DNA of 64,000 nt from Barnesiella intestinihominis YIT 11860 (GTDB taxonomy: Bacteria; Bacteroidota; Bacteroidia; Bacteroidales; Barnesiellaceae), in NCBI RefSeq assembly GCF_000296465.1, contig NZ_JH815206.1, forward strand, positions 420,200-484,199. Direction: 5' to 3'. The translations under genes were made by a program, and so were the position numbers. Within the stretch, counting starts at the first letter, position 1; the number at the start of each line of letters is the position of its first letter. The notes below the pieces were generated by a model that made no database searches, was not told where the DNA came from, and saw only the letters and a list, made by a program, of their open reading frames with translations. This document shows positions 1 to 8,771 of the stretch, piece by piece.

Positions 1-373
1 CTGCGTCCCGGCCGGTCAGTGAGATTCCTTTGGGCGTTACGTCCAGTCGGTAGCCTTCCGGTTTATCTACTTTTTCGGGGTTTAATGTCAAGAGGATAGT
101 GGCTTTGCGGGCATCTTTTTTCAGTTTCAAATCCCAGCCGGTGGATTGACCGAGCACTTGCTGTAAGTATTCGGCTTGTCCTTGAAGAGCGGCATCGTAA
201 CCGATCGTGGATTTGGGGGAAAGCCGGAAATTGCCCGATGTCTGTTCTACGTGAACGGGTTTCGGAATGATTTCGATTTCGTTAGCGTTTGTTGCCCATG
301 TAGCGGGTAGATGGCAGGCTATCGCAAGTATAACAGCCCAAGTTTTCTTACACATTGTACGGTAGGATTTCAT
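1..373 (-). CDS. Beta-N-acetylhexosaminidase (GH20), N-terminal part, cut by window edge
   Basis: The 124 visible codons start at ATG 371-373 and run off the left edge. The protein opens with a signal peptide (basic MKSYRTMCKK, hydrophobic core, AWAT-type cleavage region). It continues with EIEIIPKPVHVEQTSGNF, FRLSPKSTIGYD and the motif EGYRLDVTPKGISLTG, which together are typical of the GH20 N-terminal domain (GH20b). Family knowledge: these exo-enzymes remove terminal GlcNAc or GalNAc from glycans in the periplasm or outer membrane. The catalytic Asp-Glu pair lies outside the window and cannot be checked. The start could also be the second Met (codon 7). The second GH20 gene at the right edge is a paralog. 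Confidence 0.85.
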   Translation of the reverse strand, partial: MKSYRTMCKKTWAVILAIACHLPATWATNANEIEIIPKPVHVEQTSGNFRLSPKSTIGYDAALQGQAEYLQQVLGQSTGWDLKLKKDARKATILLTLNPEKVDKPEGYRLDVTPKGISLTGRDA

Positions 374-909
374 AAGCACTTTATTTTTTTCATGGTTTTG
401 CCTCTTGTCGAGGGGTGATGATAATGTTCATGTGATTATAAAAACAGATACTTTATAGCGGTGTGCATAAATCTCTATAAATGCAGATACTATTCAATAA
501 AGCAAAGTTAGGAAAATTTGTGGAATAAATGGGTAAAACGGATTAAGATTTTAACTTAATATGTGCTTATTTAATGTGTGGGTTCTTTGAAAAAGAGAAA
601 TGATTTTGCTGGTATTTTTTGTTGAATTTCCACGATAGTTATTCAAGACAGTAATTGTCAAATTATTACAGTCGTGTTTTTAGATGGCAAAGAGGATAGC
701 AGGGAGGGTTTAAAAATACCTTATTTAAAAGTCTGCATTAACGGGGCAGCAAAATCTTCGAGCGATGTGATTATTGGTTTGAGTTTTTGTTTGAATAGAT
801 GGCTTGCTCTTCCATACAAATGATAAACTATTTTATTTACAAGATTGGAATAGTTTGGATTGAAAATATTACGTGAATTGTATTATATTTTTTAGGTCGT
901 GAAAGCAAG
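374..909. other. AT-rich region without a recognisable gene
   Basis: No open frame of convincing length or composition is seen on either strand. On the minus strand a box reading TAACTTTG (503-510) matches the Bacteroidota -7 consensus TAnnTTTG and could start a ~120-nt leader for the GH20 gene beginning at 373. The rest is AT-rich and shows no clear repeats. Confidence 0.4.
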
Positions 910-939
910 AAAAGCCATCTGAGAAATCAGGTGGCTTTT
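910..939 (-). terminator. Strong hairpin terminator, original terminator of the DUF2795-type gene
   Basis: A 13-bp stem (AAAAGCCATCTGA paired with TCAGGTGGCTTTT, one G-T pair) closes a GAAA loop. It lies 48 bases past the displaced FFNEEEY-stop codons at 987-1010 on the minus strand. Before the element inserted, it would have ended the transcript of the gene now at 17723-17944. The stem is symmetrical enough to act in both directions. Confidence 0.75.
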
Positions 940-986
940 CTATAAAATTTGATTTACAACACTATTACTATTTGTTCTAAAAAAGG

Positions 987-1010
987 TTAGTACTCCTCCT
1001 CGTTGAAGAA
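987..1010 (-). pseudogene. Displaced 3' end of the DUF2795-type target gene (left junction)
   Basis: On the minus strand these 24 bases read TTC TTC AAC GAG GAG GAG TAC TAA, i.e. FFNEEEY-stop. That is the same C-terminus as the intact gene at 17723-17944, with three synonymous third-base differences (GAG/GAA, TAC/TAT, TAA/TAG). This is what remains when an element integrates into the 3' end of a gene and supplies a substitute end. Confidence 0.8.
994..1010. repeat. att core repeat, left copy
   Basis: TCCTCCTCGTTGAAGAA is repeated exactly and in the same orientation at 17730-17746. The pair bounds a region containing an integrase, a relaxase and cargo genes, so these are read as attL and attR core sites. 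Confidence 0.8.
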
Positions 1011-1020
1011 ATTCAACTAT

Positions 1021-1052
1021 ATTGATTATCAATATATTATGTGGTAATCAAT
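1021..1052. repeat. Inverted repeat at the left end of the element
   Basis: ATTGATTA (1021-1028) and TAATCAAT (1045-1052) are exact inverted copies 16 bases apart. Inside the first arm ATTGATTATCAAT (1021-1033) is itself palindromic. Farther in, CAAACAAAT (1116-1124) matches the last nine bases of the 41-bp-spaced repeats near the other end. These may be accessory binding sites for integrase or excisionase; that role is inferred. Confidence 0.4.
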
Positions 1053-1139
1053 AAAATTTACGCAAACAAACCACACCGTCTGAGACGGGCTGAGGCGATG
1101 GGAGGAATGGGTAGACAAACAAATCTGAGATTGTAAATA

Positions 1140-1700
1140 TTATTCTGGCAGCCCTATACGTGATATAAAATAAGCAAATCTTTGACTGATTTTTTCTCGG
1201 TATAATTCGCTCAACGAACAAACTCGATTGTTTATGTTTCGATATAGATACTCCGTACTAACAGTATAAAAATGTTTAAAATCGATAACCATATCTGGCA
1301 ACTCAAATCCATCCTCAAAATGAAGAAAATGAAAACGGGGATCTTCATTATTCATAATTTTCTTTCCATCTGTTCTGTTCGGATTGTATTTTTGTCCGGT
1401 TTGGAAAATATCGCCCCAGTGTTGTCCGTCTTTGAACACATCAAAATTAAACAGAGGTGCGACAATCAAATGAAGCAACCTACAATCTTTATTTGAATTT
1501 TCCTTTAATTTGTCTCGTTCATCACTATTTAAATCACAATCTTGGTTCAAACATATCATAAGCGGGAAACGAATATACGAGACCGAAACGCCATCAGCTC
1601 CCTCTGTAATACATTCCACGATATCTATATCATGAAAAATATCACATTGGTTTATCCTGTTGCCTTCCGTCTTCTTTATTTTTGCTGATATTTGGGTCAT
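1140..1700 (-). CDS. Conserved protein of unknown function (QCDIF...CDL type)
   Basis: The protein has 186 residues and no signal peptide or membrane segment. Visible blocks are INQCDIFHDIDIVE near the N-terminus, the run YIRFPLMICLNQDCDLNSDERD with a conserved-looking CDLN, and aromatic-rich strands around HFLHFEDGFELPDMVIDFKHFY. I do not recognise a function. It is the last gene of a leftward cassette behind the TIGR04255-type gene and a 58-aa ORF, and its reading frame overlaps the small ORF by 59 bases. A later start is therefore possible. Its position as element cargo beside a restriction operon suggests a defence or accessory role, which is inference only. Confidence 0.7.
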   Translation of the reverse strand: MTQISAKIKKTEGNRINQCDIFHDIDIVECITEGADGVSVSYIRFPLMICLNQDCDLNSDERDKLKENSNKDCRLLHLIVAPLFNFDVFKDGQHWGDIFQTGQKYNPNRTDGKKIMNNEDPRFHFLHFEDGFELPDMVIDFKHFYTVSTEYLYRNINNRVCSLSELYREKISQRFAYFISRIGLPE

Positions 1701-1818
1701 TACTAGTTTGATATAATCTTATAATACGTTGTGGCTTTAATGCACTATCAAATTTATATGTTTGCGGAATATTTTGATCAATAGATTCAGGCAAATCAAT
1801 ATAGTTCTTTTCATCCAT
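1642..1818 (-). CDS. Small protein of unknown function (58 aa), coupled to TIGR04255-type gene
   Basis: The ATG at 1818-1816 overlaps the TAA stop of the upstream gene (TAATG arrangement), which suggests coupled translation. The frame stays open for 58 codons to TGA at 1642-1644 and begins MDEKNYIDLPESIDQNIP. It is hydrophilic and has no membrane segment. Its end overlaps the start of the 186-aa gene in another frame. A tight stop/start overlap supports it as a real gene, but it is short and has no recognised domain. Confidence 0.5.
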   Translation of the reverse strand: MDEKNYIDLPESIDQNIPQTYKFDSALKPQRIIRLYQTSNDPNISKNKEDGRQQDKPM

Positions 1819-2546
1819 TATTTTAGCGTATTAAGGAAAGATTCTTTAATATAACTGATAAACATGTTGTATGCTTGATGATTAAATTGTGTGATTGACT
1901 CTTCCCATGTGTCAATTGATTGTTGTCCACCACTATACACATCTATATCCAATACAATATCATAATTTTTTATCACAGACGGATAAAATCTATTAGGGAT
2001 ACCATATTGAACACGTACGAGATGATCTCCTTGTTGATATTCGTGAACAATCATTGATCTAGCAATGCCTTCCCTGACAACAGTTTCCTTAATAAACTTT
2101 GCATCAGTTGGATTCAATATCTTAGAAATATCTGAAACCTTTGAGCATGAGAAGATATTAATATACCTCATTCCAATGCGTTGAGAATTAATCTCTATAT
2201 CTAATGCTTTTAATTTTTCTATAACCTTTGTAAGGCATTGAATATAAGACGATTTATCTTTATACTGCTGCAGTTCTACTATAATAGATTTTTCAAAAGA
2301 ATCAATTTTAAGACTGATGGTAGAAGTGCTTAAAAGATACCTAATAAAGTCTTCTTTTTTCACTTCAAAGTTGTCTATATTAACATTGTAATTTGAATGC
2401 AGTTCAGTCTTAAAGGTTGCAAACTCATCCTTCAAGGATTCAGACAACATTTTATAGTCAATCTGAATGTCTTTCGTAAAATCAATTCGAAGAATAAAAT
2501 GAGAAATTTTATTGTTCTGTAAAATACGATTATTTTCCATAGACAC
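1818..2546 (-). CDS. TIGR04255 family protein
   Basis: The protein has 242 residues. The segment QRIGMRYINIF in the middle, the N-terminal strand ISHFILRIDF and the pattern of alternating strands match the sporadically distributed TIGR04255 family, which has no assigned biochemistry. It is cytoplasmic, with no signal or membrane segment. It is the first gene of a leftward three-gene cassette and is transcribed away from the XRE gene at 2637. A -7 box (TATATTTG on the minus strand, 2566-2573) lies just upstream. Its place at the cargo end of a mobile element next to restriction genes makes a phage-defence role worth testing, but the sequence does not prove one. Confidence 0.7.
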   Translation of the reverse strand: MSMENNRILQNNKISHFILRIDFTKDIQIDYKMLSESLKDEFATFKTELHSNYNVNIDNFEVKKEDFIRYLLSTSTISLKIDSFEKSIIVELQQYKDKSSYIQCLTKVIEKLKALDIEINSQRIGMRYINIFSCSKVSDISKILNPTDAKFIKETVVREGIARSMIVHEYQQGDHLVRVQYGIPNRFYPSVIKNYDIVLDIDVYSGGQQSIDTWEESITQFNHQAYNMFISYIKESFLNTLK

Positions 2547-2565
2547 TTATTTACTATACATATGG

Positions 2566-2573
2566 CAAATATA
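2566..2573 (-). promoter_or_regulatory. Promoter -7 box for the TIGR04255 cassette
   Basis: The minus strand reads TATATTTG, a perfect match to TAnnTTTG, 20 bases ahead of the ATG at 2546. It is back to back with the promoter of the XRE gene. Confidence 0.6.
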
Positions 2574-2583
2574 TGAAAACTAA

Positions 2584-2595
2584 TCGATTTATCGA
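2584..2595. promoter_or_regulatory. Palindromic operator candidate between divergent promoters
   Basis: TCGATTTATCGA is a perfect 5-2-5 palindrome. It sits between the two divergent -7 boxes (2566-2573 minus, 2607-2614 plus), about where the plus -33 element should be. It is a natural binding site for the XRE protein encoded just downstream. Confidence 0.45.
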
Positions 2596-2606
2596 ATATA
2601 ATTCCC

Positions 2607-2614
2607 TATATTTG
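2607..2614 (+). promoter_or_regulatory. Promoter -7 box for xre-hsd operon
   Basis: TATATTTG fits the Bacteroidota TAnnTTTG consensus and lies 22 bases ahead of the XRE start codon at 2637. Confidence 0.6.
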
Positions 2615-2636
2615 TACTATTCAATCGAGGTATAAT

Positions 2637-2840
2637 ATGAAACTAAATAGGATAAAAGCAGTATTGGCAGAGAAAGGGATTTCCCAGACATGGTTGGCAA
2701 AACAACTTGGCAAGAGTTTCAGCATGGTGAATGCTTATGCATGCAATAGGATTCAACCAAACCTGGAGACCCTTCAGCAAATAGCTGTTATCCTACAGGT
2801 GGATTTAAAAGACCTGATAACCGATAAAGAAGAAAGGTAA
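2637..2840 (+). CDS. XRE-family HTH regulator (control protein-like)
   Basis: The 67 residues are almost entirely one HTH_3 domain: KAVLAEKGISQTWLAKQLGK forms helices 1-3, with SFSMVNAYACNRIQPNLETL as recognition helix and following turn. It is the first gene of the restriction operon, with its stop five bases before the hsdR start. Small XRE proteins in this position often act as control proteins that delay or balance restriction against methylation. The palindrome at 2584-2595 is the likely operator, so it may repress or activate both its own operon and the divergent cassette. The regulatory role is inferred from position. Confidence 0.85.
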   Translation: MKLNRIKAVLAEKGISQTWLAKQLGKSFSMVNAYACNRIQPNLETLQQIAVILQVDLKDLITDKEER

Positions 2841-2844
2841 GGCC

Positions 2845-5800
2845 ATGGAATATAAATTCAATGAAAATACCCGAGTACAGGTCCCGGCGGCCTTGCATTT
2901 GTGTAGGCTTGGATATACATATTTGGACAATATAACAGAATATGACAGCAAGACTAATATTCTGACGGATGTGTTTTTGAGCAGCGTTCAACGTCTCAAT
3001 CCGGAACTGTCCGATTTACAGGCAAGGCAATTGTTGAGTGAAATCATATTGGTACTTAACAATAATGACCTTGGAAGGGAGTTTTATAATAAACTATCTT
3101 CCAACAGTAATATAAAACTGATAGACTTCCAAAATGCCGATCGTAACGAATGGCATGTAACCACTGAATTTGAGTGTGAGGATCAGGATAGCGGAGACAG
3201 TTTTAGACCGGACATAACATGTTTTGTAAACGGGCTTCCATTAGCCTTTATTGAGGTCAAGAAGCCGAATAACCATGACGGCATTCTGGCAGAAAGGGAG
3301 CGTATTAACATGCGAATGAGTAACGAAAAATTCCGGAGATTCCTGAATGTTACTCAGTTGATGATATTTTCCAACAATCAGGAGTATGACAATGAAAGTA
3401 GAGTTCCGATTCAAGGAGCATTCTATTGCTGTACGTCCAAGAACAAAGCATTCTTCAACGTCTTCCGTGAGGCTGATAAAGGTTTTGTAGCAGGGTATCC
3501 TTATAAGGCTATATCTGACAGTACGGAAAAACAGATATTGCAGCACAGGAATTGTGTGGTTATCAAGAACCTGCCTGAATATAATACAAACAAAGATATA
3601 AATACTCCGACCAACAGGATTCTAACATCGATGCTTAGTAAAGAGAGATTTCTGTTTTTACTAAGATATGGTTTTGCCTATGTGGACAGAAAGATCGAAT
3701 TGGAAGACGGCAGTAAGACCACCCAGTTGGAAAAACATGTAATGCGTTATCAGCAGCTTTTTGCCTCTTTTGCCATTCGAAAGAAATTGGATAATGGTAT
3801 CAAGAGCGGTATTATCTGGCATACACAAGGCAGTGGAAAAACAGCCTTGGCATATTATTCCGTACGTAGTCTGACAGATTTTTATGCGGCAAAGAAAACG
3901 GCTGTGAAATTTTATTTCATTGTTGACCGTCTTGACTTGATGGAACAGGCAAAGGATGAATTTGTGGCAAGAGGGCTGTCTGTCAGAACTGCTAACAGCA
4001 GGGATGAATTGATGTCAGATATACGCAGCACGAATTTGACTGAAAATGCAGAAGGAAAAGCGGAAATAATGGTGGTCAATATACAGAAATTCAAACAGGA
4101 TTCTGCCAAAATACAGATTGATTCCAATTACAGCATCCGTTTACAGCGTATATTCTTTATTGACGAAGCCCATAGAGGTTACAATCCACAGGGAAGTTTC
4201 TTGGCAAACCTATTAGCAGCCGATAAGGATGCTATAAAAATTGCTTTGACAGGCACGCCTTTGTTAAAAGAGGAGAGGGAGTCCTGGCGTGTATTCGGTG
4301 ATTACATTGATACCTATTATTATGACAAGTCAATAGCAGACGGCTATACTCTGAAACTCATGCGAGAACCAGTAGAAACAATCTATAAAGAAAAAATAGA
4401 GAGTATTCTTGACAAACTGGCAGGTGGTATTGAAGTCAGAAAAAGTGATATTGACCGAAACAAGATCATTGAGCATGAATCTTACCTCAATGCATTGATA
4501 GACTATATTATTTCCGATTTCCGACGGTTCCGCATAGAACAGAATGATGATACGGTGGGGGCGATGATTGTGTGCAAGACAAATCCTCAAGCCCGTGAAA
4601 TGTATCGTTTGTGGCAGGAACGTTTCAACAAGTCATTGTATATAGATGAGAAAATAGATGAGAAATATGATGAAAATCTGATGATGGCTGCTGAACCGAT
4701 GGTTGCTTACGGACACCATACAAAACCGCTGAAGGCTTCTTTAATCTTGCATGATGAAGGGGACAAAGAAGAACGTAAGGCATACATTGATGAATACAAG
4801 AAGAAGCTATCGGTTGATATCTTGATTGTCAACCAGATGCTTCTGACTGGATTTGATGCTCCCCGATTGAAGAAACTCTATTTGGGGCGTAGCCTTGACG
4901 GGCACGATTTGTTGCAGGCATTGACAAGGGTAAACAGGCCATACCATAAATTCAAGTATGGTTATGTCGTGGATTTTGTGAATATCAAGGAAAATTTCGA
5001 TGCTACGAATGACCGCTATCTGCGTGAACTGAACCGTACTGCCGATATTGAGGAAACAGGTGAAAAGAAAACAGTTGGAGAAGCTCTCATTGTTGATAAG
5101 GAGCAGATCATAGAGCAGATAAAGGAAATCCGCAATATTTTGTTCAATTACACATGCGATAATCCTGAAGAGTTCAGAAAGGAAATAGATGAGATTGAGA
5201 ATAAAGAAAATCTATATACTCTCCGTTCTACTCTTGAAAATGCCAAGGCAATCATAAACCAAATAAGAGCATTTGGAGATGAAGAACTTAAAGCGAAAAT
5301 CAACAGTCTGCCCAAAGGTACTATTCCTACACTCATAACAGAGGTTTCGCACCGTATAGAACGAGTTAATCTGCTGGAAAGTACCGAACATAAGGCAGAT
5401 GTGTCCGGAATTATCAATGTCGCTCTTTCCGAGTTGGAATTTGAGTTTAAGAAAGGAATTTCAGAGGAATTGCGTATCATTGTCAATGACATTCGGGAAC
5501 GTTGTGAAAGAGTTCAGGCAGAATTTGAAGCCAATTTTGATAGAACAGAAGACAAATATGTGATTTTGGCTGACGAGTTCCGGGAATACTTCAGGAAGAA
5601 AGGCTTTGTTCCTCAAAGTACGCAAGATGCCAAAGAAAGCATTGATTATATGGATTCAGTGATGAAGAAGATTCGTGAAATCAACCGTCGCAACAATATA
5701 CTCAAAAAGAAATATCAGGGAGACGAGCGATTTGTCCGTATTCACAAGCGCATTGAGGAAGAAAATGAAAAGCGCGAAAAACCTATTATTTCTAAAGCAG

Positions 5801-6033
5801 AATACGAAATAGCAGAAAGTCTGTCAAAAATGAAACGTGAGATTGACAATCGGATTTACCTTGATATTAACATCATTGCGAATGAAAACAGTTTCAAGAG
5901 GGACACATTGGCTATGATAGGTCATCAACTCATAGATTTGGGGATAAATGCAAGTATTTCCGACCGGAAATTTATCAACAATCTCATTGCAAATGAATAT
6001 ATAAACCAATACAATCAAGTTCACTCAAGATAA
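2845..6033 (+). CDS. hsdR: Type I restriction enzyme, R subunit (HsdR)
   Basis: The protein has 1062 residues, usual for HsdR. An N-terminal PD-(D/E)xK nuclease domain shows RPDITCF near residue 121 and FIEVKKP near 134. The SF2 translocase motor follows, with Walker A TQGSGKTA near 327, DEAH near 438, TGTP in motif III and the C-terminal motif QALTRVNRPY. A long charged helical tail follows and should dock on the methylase. With HsdM and HsdS it makes an ATP-driven complex that translocates unmodified DNA and cuts it away from the recognition site. The start ATG follows the XRE stop by four bases; the next gene starts one base after its stop. Confidence 0.95.
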   Translation: MEYKFNENTRVQVPAALHLCRLGYTYLDNITEYDSKTNILTDVFLSSVQRLNPELSDLQARQLLSEIILVLNNNDLGREFYNKLSSNSNIKLIDFQNADRNEWHVTTEFECEDQDSGDSFRPDITCFVNGLPLAFIEVKKPNNHDGILAERERINMRMSNEKFRRFLNVTQLMIFSNNQEYDNESRVPIQGAFYCCTSKNKAFFNVFREADKGFVAGYPYKAISDSTEKQILQHRNCVVIKNLPEYNTNKDINTPTNRILTSMLSKERFLFLLRYGFAYVDRKIELEDGSKTTQLEKHVMRYQQLFASFAIRKKLDNGIKSGIIWHTQGSGKTALAYYSVRSLTDFYAAKKTAVKFYFIVDRLDLMEQAKDEFVARGLSVRTANSRDELMSDIRSTNLTENAEGKAEIMVVNIQKFKQDSAKIQIDSNYSIRLQRIFFIDEAHRGYNPQGSFLANLLAADKDAIKIALTGTPLLKEERESWRVFGDYIDTYYYDKSIADGYTLKLMREPVETIYKEKIESILDKLAGGIEVRKSDIDRNKIIEHESYLNALIDYIISDFRRFRIEQNDDTVGAMIVCKTNPQAREMYRLWQERFNKSLYIDEKIDEKYDENLMMAAEPMVAYGHHTKPLKASLILHDEGDKEERKAYIDEYKKKLSVDILIVNQMLLTGFDAPRLKKLYLGRSLDGHDLLQALTRVNRPYHKFKYGYVVDFVNIKENFDATNDRYLRELNRTADIEETGEKKTVGEALIVDKEQIIEQIKEIRNILFNYTCDNPEEFRKEIDEIENKENLYTLRSTLENAKAIINQIRAFGDEELKAKINSLPKGTIPTLITEVSHRIERVNLLESTEHKADVSGIINVALSELEFEFKKGISEELRIIVNDIRERCERVQAEFEANFDRTEDKYVILADEFREYFRKKGFVPQSTQDAKESIDYMDSVMKKIREINRRNNILKKKYQGDERFVRIHKRIEEENEKREKPIISKAEYEIAESLSKMKREIDNRIYLDINIIANENSFKRDTLAMIGHQLIDLGINASISDRKFINNLIANEYINQYNQVHSR

Positions 6034-6034
6034 T

Positions 6035-7699
6035 ATGGATGCAAATACCCAGAATATATCAGAAGCTACGATAGCCCTTATCGACTCATTGAAATCGACC
6101 ACTTCCCATTATGGTCTAGCCAACAGTGGGAGTGAGTATAAAATTATTACGGAAATGTTCCTGTATAAGTATTTCAATGACAAGTTCGGATATGAGGCAA
6201 AACGTGATAAAATCTATGGAGAAAGATTGAGTAAGGCCGACAAGTGGGATGCGGAATATGATAAATTTACTGAAGAGGAGGTCGAAGATTTGTTCAGCTA
6301 TCTTCCGGCATCCGTCCCTTTGCTTAAGCCTGAGCATACACTGGCGCATTTGTATAATACCTCCGGAGCAGGAGATTTTTCTACACGGTTAGATGCTACG
6401 CTGATTGATATTGCCAATCTGAATGCAGATACTTTTTCTGTCGTAACTTCCGGAAAAAGCAGGGTCAATATATTCAGTGCGCTTACACAGTTTGTAACTG
6501 ATCCGCAAAAAAGGGATGATTTTGCACGCTCATTGATGAGTTCCGTTGCGTCATTCAATTTTGAAAGTGTTTTTGCAGAAAAATATGACTTTTTCTCACG
6601 GATATTTGAGTATCTTATAAAAGATTACAATAACGCAGGAGGCGGAAAATATGCGGAATATTATACTCCAAGAGCAATCGCACAGGTAATGGCTCGTTTG
6701 CTGGTTGGTGATAATGCAGACTTGCGTGGTATGACCTGTTATGATCCGTCAGCAGGAACAGGTACTTTGCTTATGGCCCTGGCTCATCAGATAGGGGAAG
6801 ACCGTTGCACGATCTTCAGTCAGGACATATCTGAAAAATCCAGTGAAATGCTTCGACTGAATCTCATCCTGAATAATCTCTCGGGAAGTCTTCCGAATGT
6901 TGTGCAAGGTAATACGCTTACAGAACCATACCATAAGGAAGAAAACGGAGCGCTCCGAAAATTCGATTTCGTCGTGTCCAATCCGCCATTCAATCTGGAT
7001 TTCTCGGATTTTAGAGACACATTGGCTTCTGATACAGTACGTTTTTGGGCTGGTGTGCCATCTGTTCCGGCAAAGAAGAAAGAGTCAATGTCGATCTATC
7101 TGTGCTTTATACAGCATCTTATCAATTCACTGAAAACGACCGGGAAAGGGGCAATTGTCATTCCTACAGGATTCATTACGGCGAAAAGTGGTGTTGAAAG
7201 AAAGGTTTTGACAAAAATTATAGATAACCATTGGGTATATGGGTGTATCTCCATGCCAAGCAATGTGTTTGCAAATACAGGTACGAATGTTTCCGTCCTG
7301 TTCTTTGATAAATCGGCCTCTGCCGATAAAGTCATATTGATTGATGCGAGCAAGTTAGGCGAGGAATATAAGGAGGGGAAAAATAAAAAACGTAGATTGC
7401 TGAAGGATGATATTGACTTAATTGTCAATACATTCAAAAATAAAGAAGCCGTAGAGGATTTTTCAGTTGCTGTAAGCTACGATGAGATTAAAGATAAAGG
7501 TTATTCGTTGTCTGCCGGGCAGTACTTCGACATCAAAATTAATTATGTTGATATTACGGAAGAGGAGTTTAACTCCCGTATGGCAGAATATAGAAAGACA
7601 TTGAGCGAACAGTTCGCTGAAAGCCATCGTTTGGAGGAAGAGATAATGAAGCAGTTGGACGCTTTGCACTTTAACGTAAATGTTGGAAATAATGAGTAA
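6035..7699 (+). CDS. hsdM: Type I restriction-modification methylase, M subunit (HsdM)
   Basis: The protein has 554 residues. An N-terminal HsdM_N helical domain leads into an N6-adenine methyltransferase fold. SAM-binding motif I is DPSAGTGTLL near residue 237, preceded by YYTPRAIAQVMARL; catalytic motif IV NPPF is near 316. It transfers a methyl group from SAM to adenine in the site read by HsdS and is needed for both modification and restriction. It follows hsdR by one base and overlaps the next gene by 8 bases (ATGAGTAA), so translation is probably coupled. Confidence 0.95.
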   Translation: MDANTQNISEATIALIDSLKSTTSHYGLANSGSEYKIITEMFLYKYFNDKFGYEAKRDKIYGERLSKADKWDAEYDKFTEEEVEDLFSYLPASVPLLKPEHTLAHLYNTSGAGDFSTRLDATLIDIANLNADTFSVVTSGKSRVNIFSALTQFVTDPQKRDDFARSLMSSVASFNFESVFAEKYDFFSRIFEYLIKDYNNAGGGKYAEYYTPRAIAQVMARLLVGDNADLRGMTCYDPSAGTGTLLMALAHQIGEDRCTIFSQDISEKSSEMLRLNLILNNLSGSLPNVVQGNTLTEPYHKEENGALRKFDFVVSNPPFNLDFSDFRDTLASDTVRFWAGVPSVPAKKKESMSIYLCFIQHLINSLKTTGKGAIVIPTGFITAKSGVERKVLTKIIDNHWVYGCISMPSNVFANTGTNVSVLFFDKSASADKVILIDASKLGEEYKEGKNKKRRLLKDDIDLIVNTFKNKEAVEDFSVAVSYDEIKDKGYSLSAGQYFDIKINYVDITEEEFNSRMAEYRKTLSEQFAESHRLEEEIMKQLDALHFNVNVGNNE

Positions 7700-8771
7700 A
7701 GAATTGACCATCATAGATAAAGACTACATCCGATGGGTGGAAGACCTTAGTGTACGCTATCGTCAAAGTCAAATTAAAGCCGCGGTCAGGGTTAACCGTG
7801 AGTTGCTTAAATATTACTGGGAACTTGGTCGTGACATAGAAGAGATGCGTGTGGAAGAACGGTGGGGTGAGAAAGTCATCAAAAATCTTTCTGTGGATTT
7901 ACAGCGCAAAAATCTCAACGCCACAGGCCTTTCTCGAACCAATATATATTACGCAAAGAAATTCTATCTGCTTTATTCTCAGTATCTAAAAGTTGTTCCA
8001 CAACCTGTGGGACAATTGGAAGAAATGCTTTTTTCCATACCTTGGGGACATCACCGTTATTTGATGGACAGATACAGCAAAGAACCGGCAAAGGCTCTCT
8101 TCTATGTAAGAAAGACGATGGAAGAGGGTTGGAGTCGCGACACATTGCTCAACTTTATGGACAACGGCCTGTATGAACGGGAAGGAAAGGCCTTGACAAA
8201 CTTCACCCGCACATTGCCGGAAACGACAAGCGATCTTGCACAGGAACTGACAAAAGACCCTTATAACTTTGCCTTTACAGGAATAACTCAACCTTATAAT
8301 GAGCATATTCTCAAAGATGCGCTGCTTGCCAATATCTCGCAATTCCTGCTGGAACTCGGTACCGGATTCGCATACATAGGCAAAGAGTATAGACTTCAGA
8401 TCGGACAAAAGGAGAAATTTATCGATTTGCTTTTCTACAACTTGAATCTATCATGCTATGTAGTGATTGAAGTGAAAATCGGCGAATTTGATTTTCAAGA
8501 CCTCGGACAGTTAAGCGGCTACGTGGTCGCTTGTAATCATATTCTTAGAAAAGAGGGAAGAGACAATCCTACAATCGGTCTGCTTATTTGCCGCCAAAAG
8601 GATTCAATGCTTGCCCAATACGCATTGGAAGGCAGCAATCTCCCATTGGGAATATCTGAATATGAGCTGTCAAAACTATACCCTGAAAAGGTGGAAGGTA
8701 CTATGCCTACTATCGAAGAGATTGAGGCAAGATTAGGTGAAAATCTAGATGGGAAACAAACTGAATTATGA
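7692..8771 (+). CDS. YhcG/DUF1016-type PD-(D/E)xK nuclease domain protein
   Basis: The protein has 359 residues from ATG 7692; an upstream ATG at 7680 would add four. The N-terminal DUF1016_N helical region (DLSVRYRQSQIKAAVRVNRELLKYYWELG split over two helices) carries a winged-helix-like fold. The C-terminal domain holds FIDLLFYN near residue 243 and VVIEVKIGEF near 258, the D...ExK triad of a PD-(D/E)xK nuclease. Such genes often sit inside Bacteroidota type I R-M operons, but their contribution is not settled. It overlaps hsdM by 8 bases and the next gene by 4 (ATGA). Confidence 0.85.
   Translation: MSKELTIIDKDYIRWVEDLSVRYRQSQIKAAVRVNRELLKYYWELGRDIEEMRVEERWGEKVIKNLSVDLQRKNLNATGLSRTNIYYAKKFYLLYSQYLKVVPQPVGQLEEMLFSIPWGHHRYLMDRYSKEPAKALFYVRKTMEEGWSRDTLLNFMDNGLYEREGKALTNFTRTLPETTSDLAQELTKDPYNFAFTGITQPYNEHILKDALLANISQFLLELGTGFAYIGKEYRLQIGQKEKFIDLLFYNLNLSCYVVIEVKIGEFDFQDLGQLSGYVVACNHILRKEGRDNPTIGLLICRQKDSMLAQYALEGSNLPLGISEYELSKLYPEKVEGTMPTIEEIEARLGENLDGKQTEL

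Noticed and set aside
994-1010. The 17-bp match to the DUF2795-type gene end as coincidence
   Set aside because: The match extends as codons FFNEEEY-stop with synonymous changes, has a terminator in the right place and sits exactly at the end of an element with an integrase.
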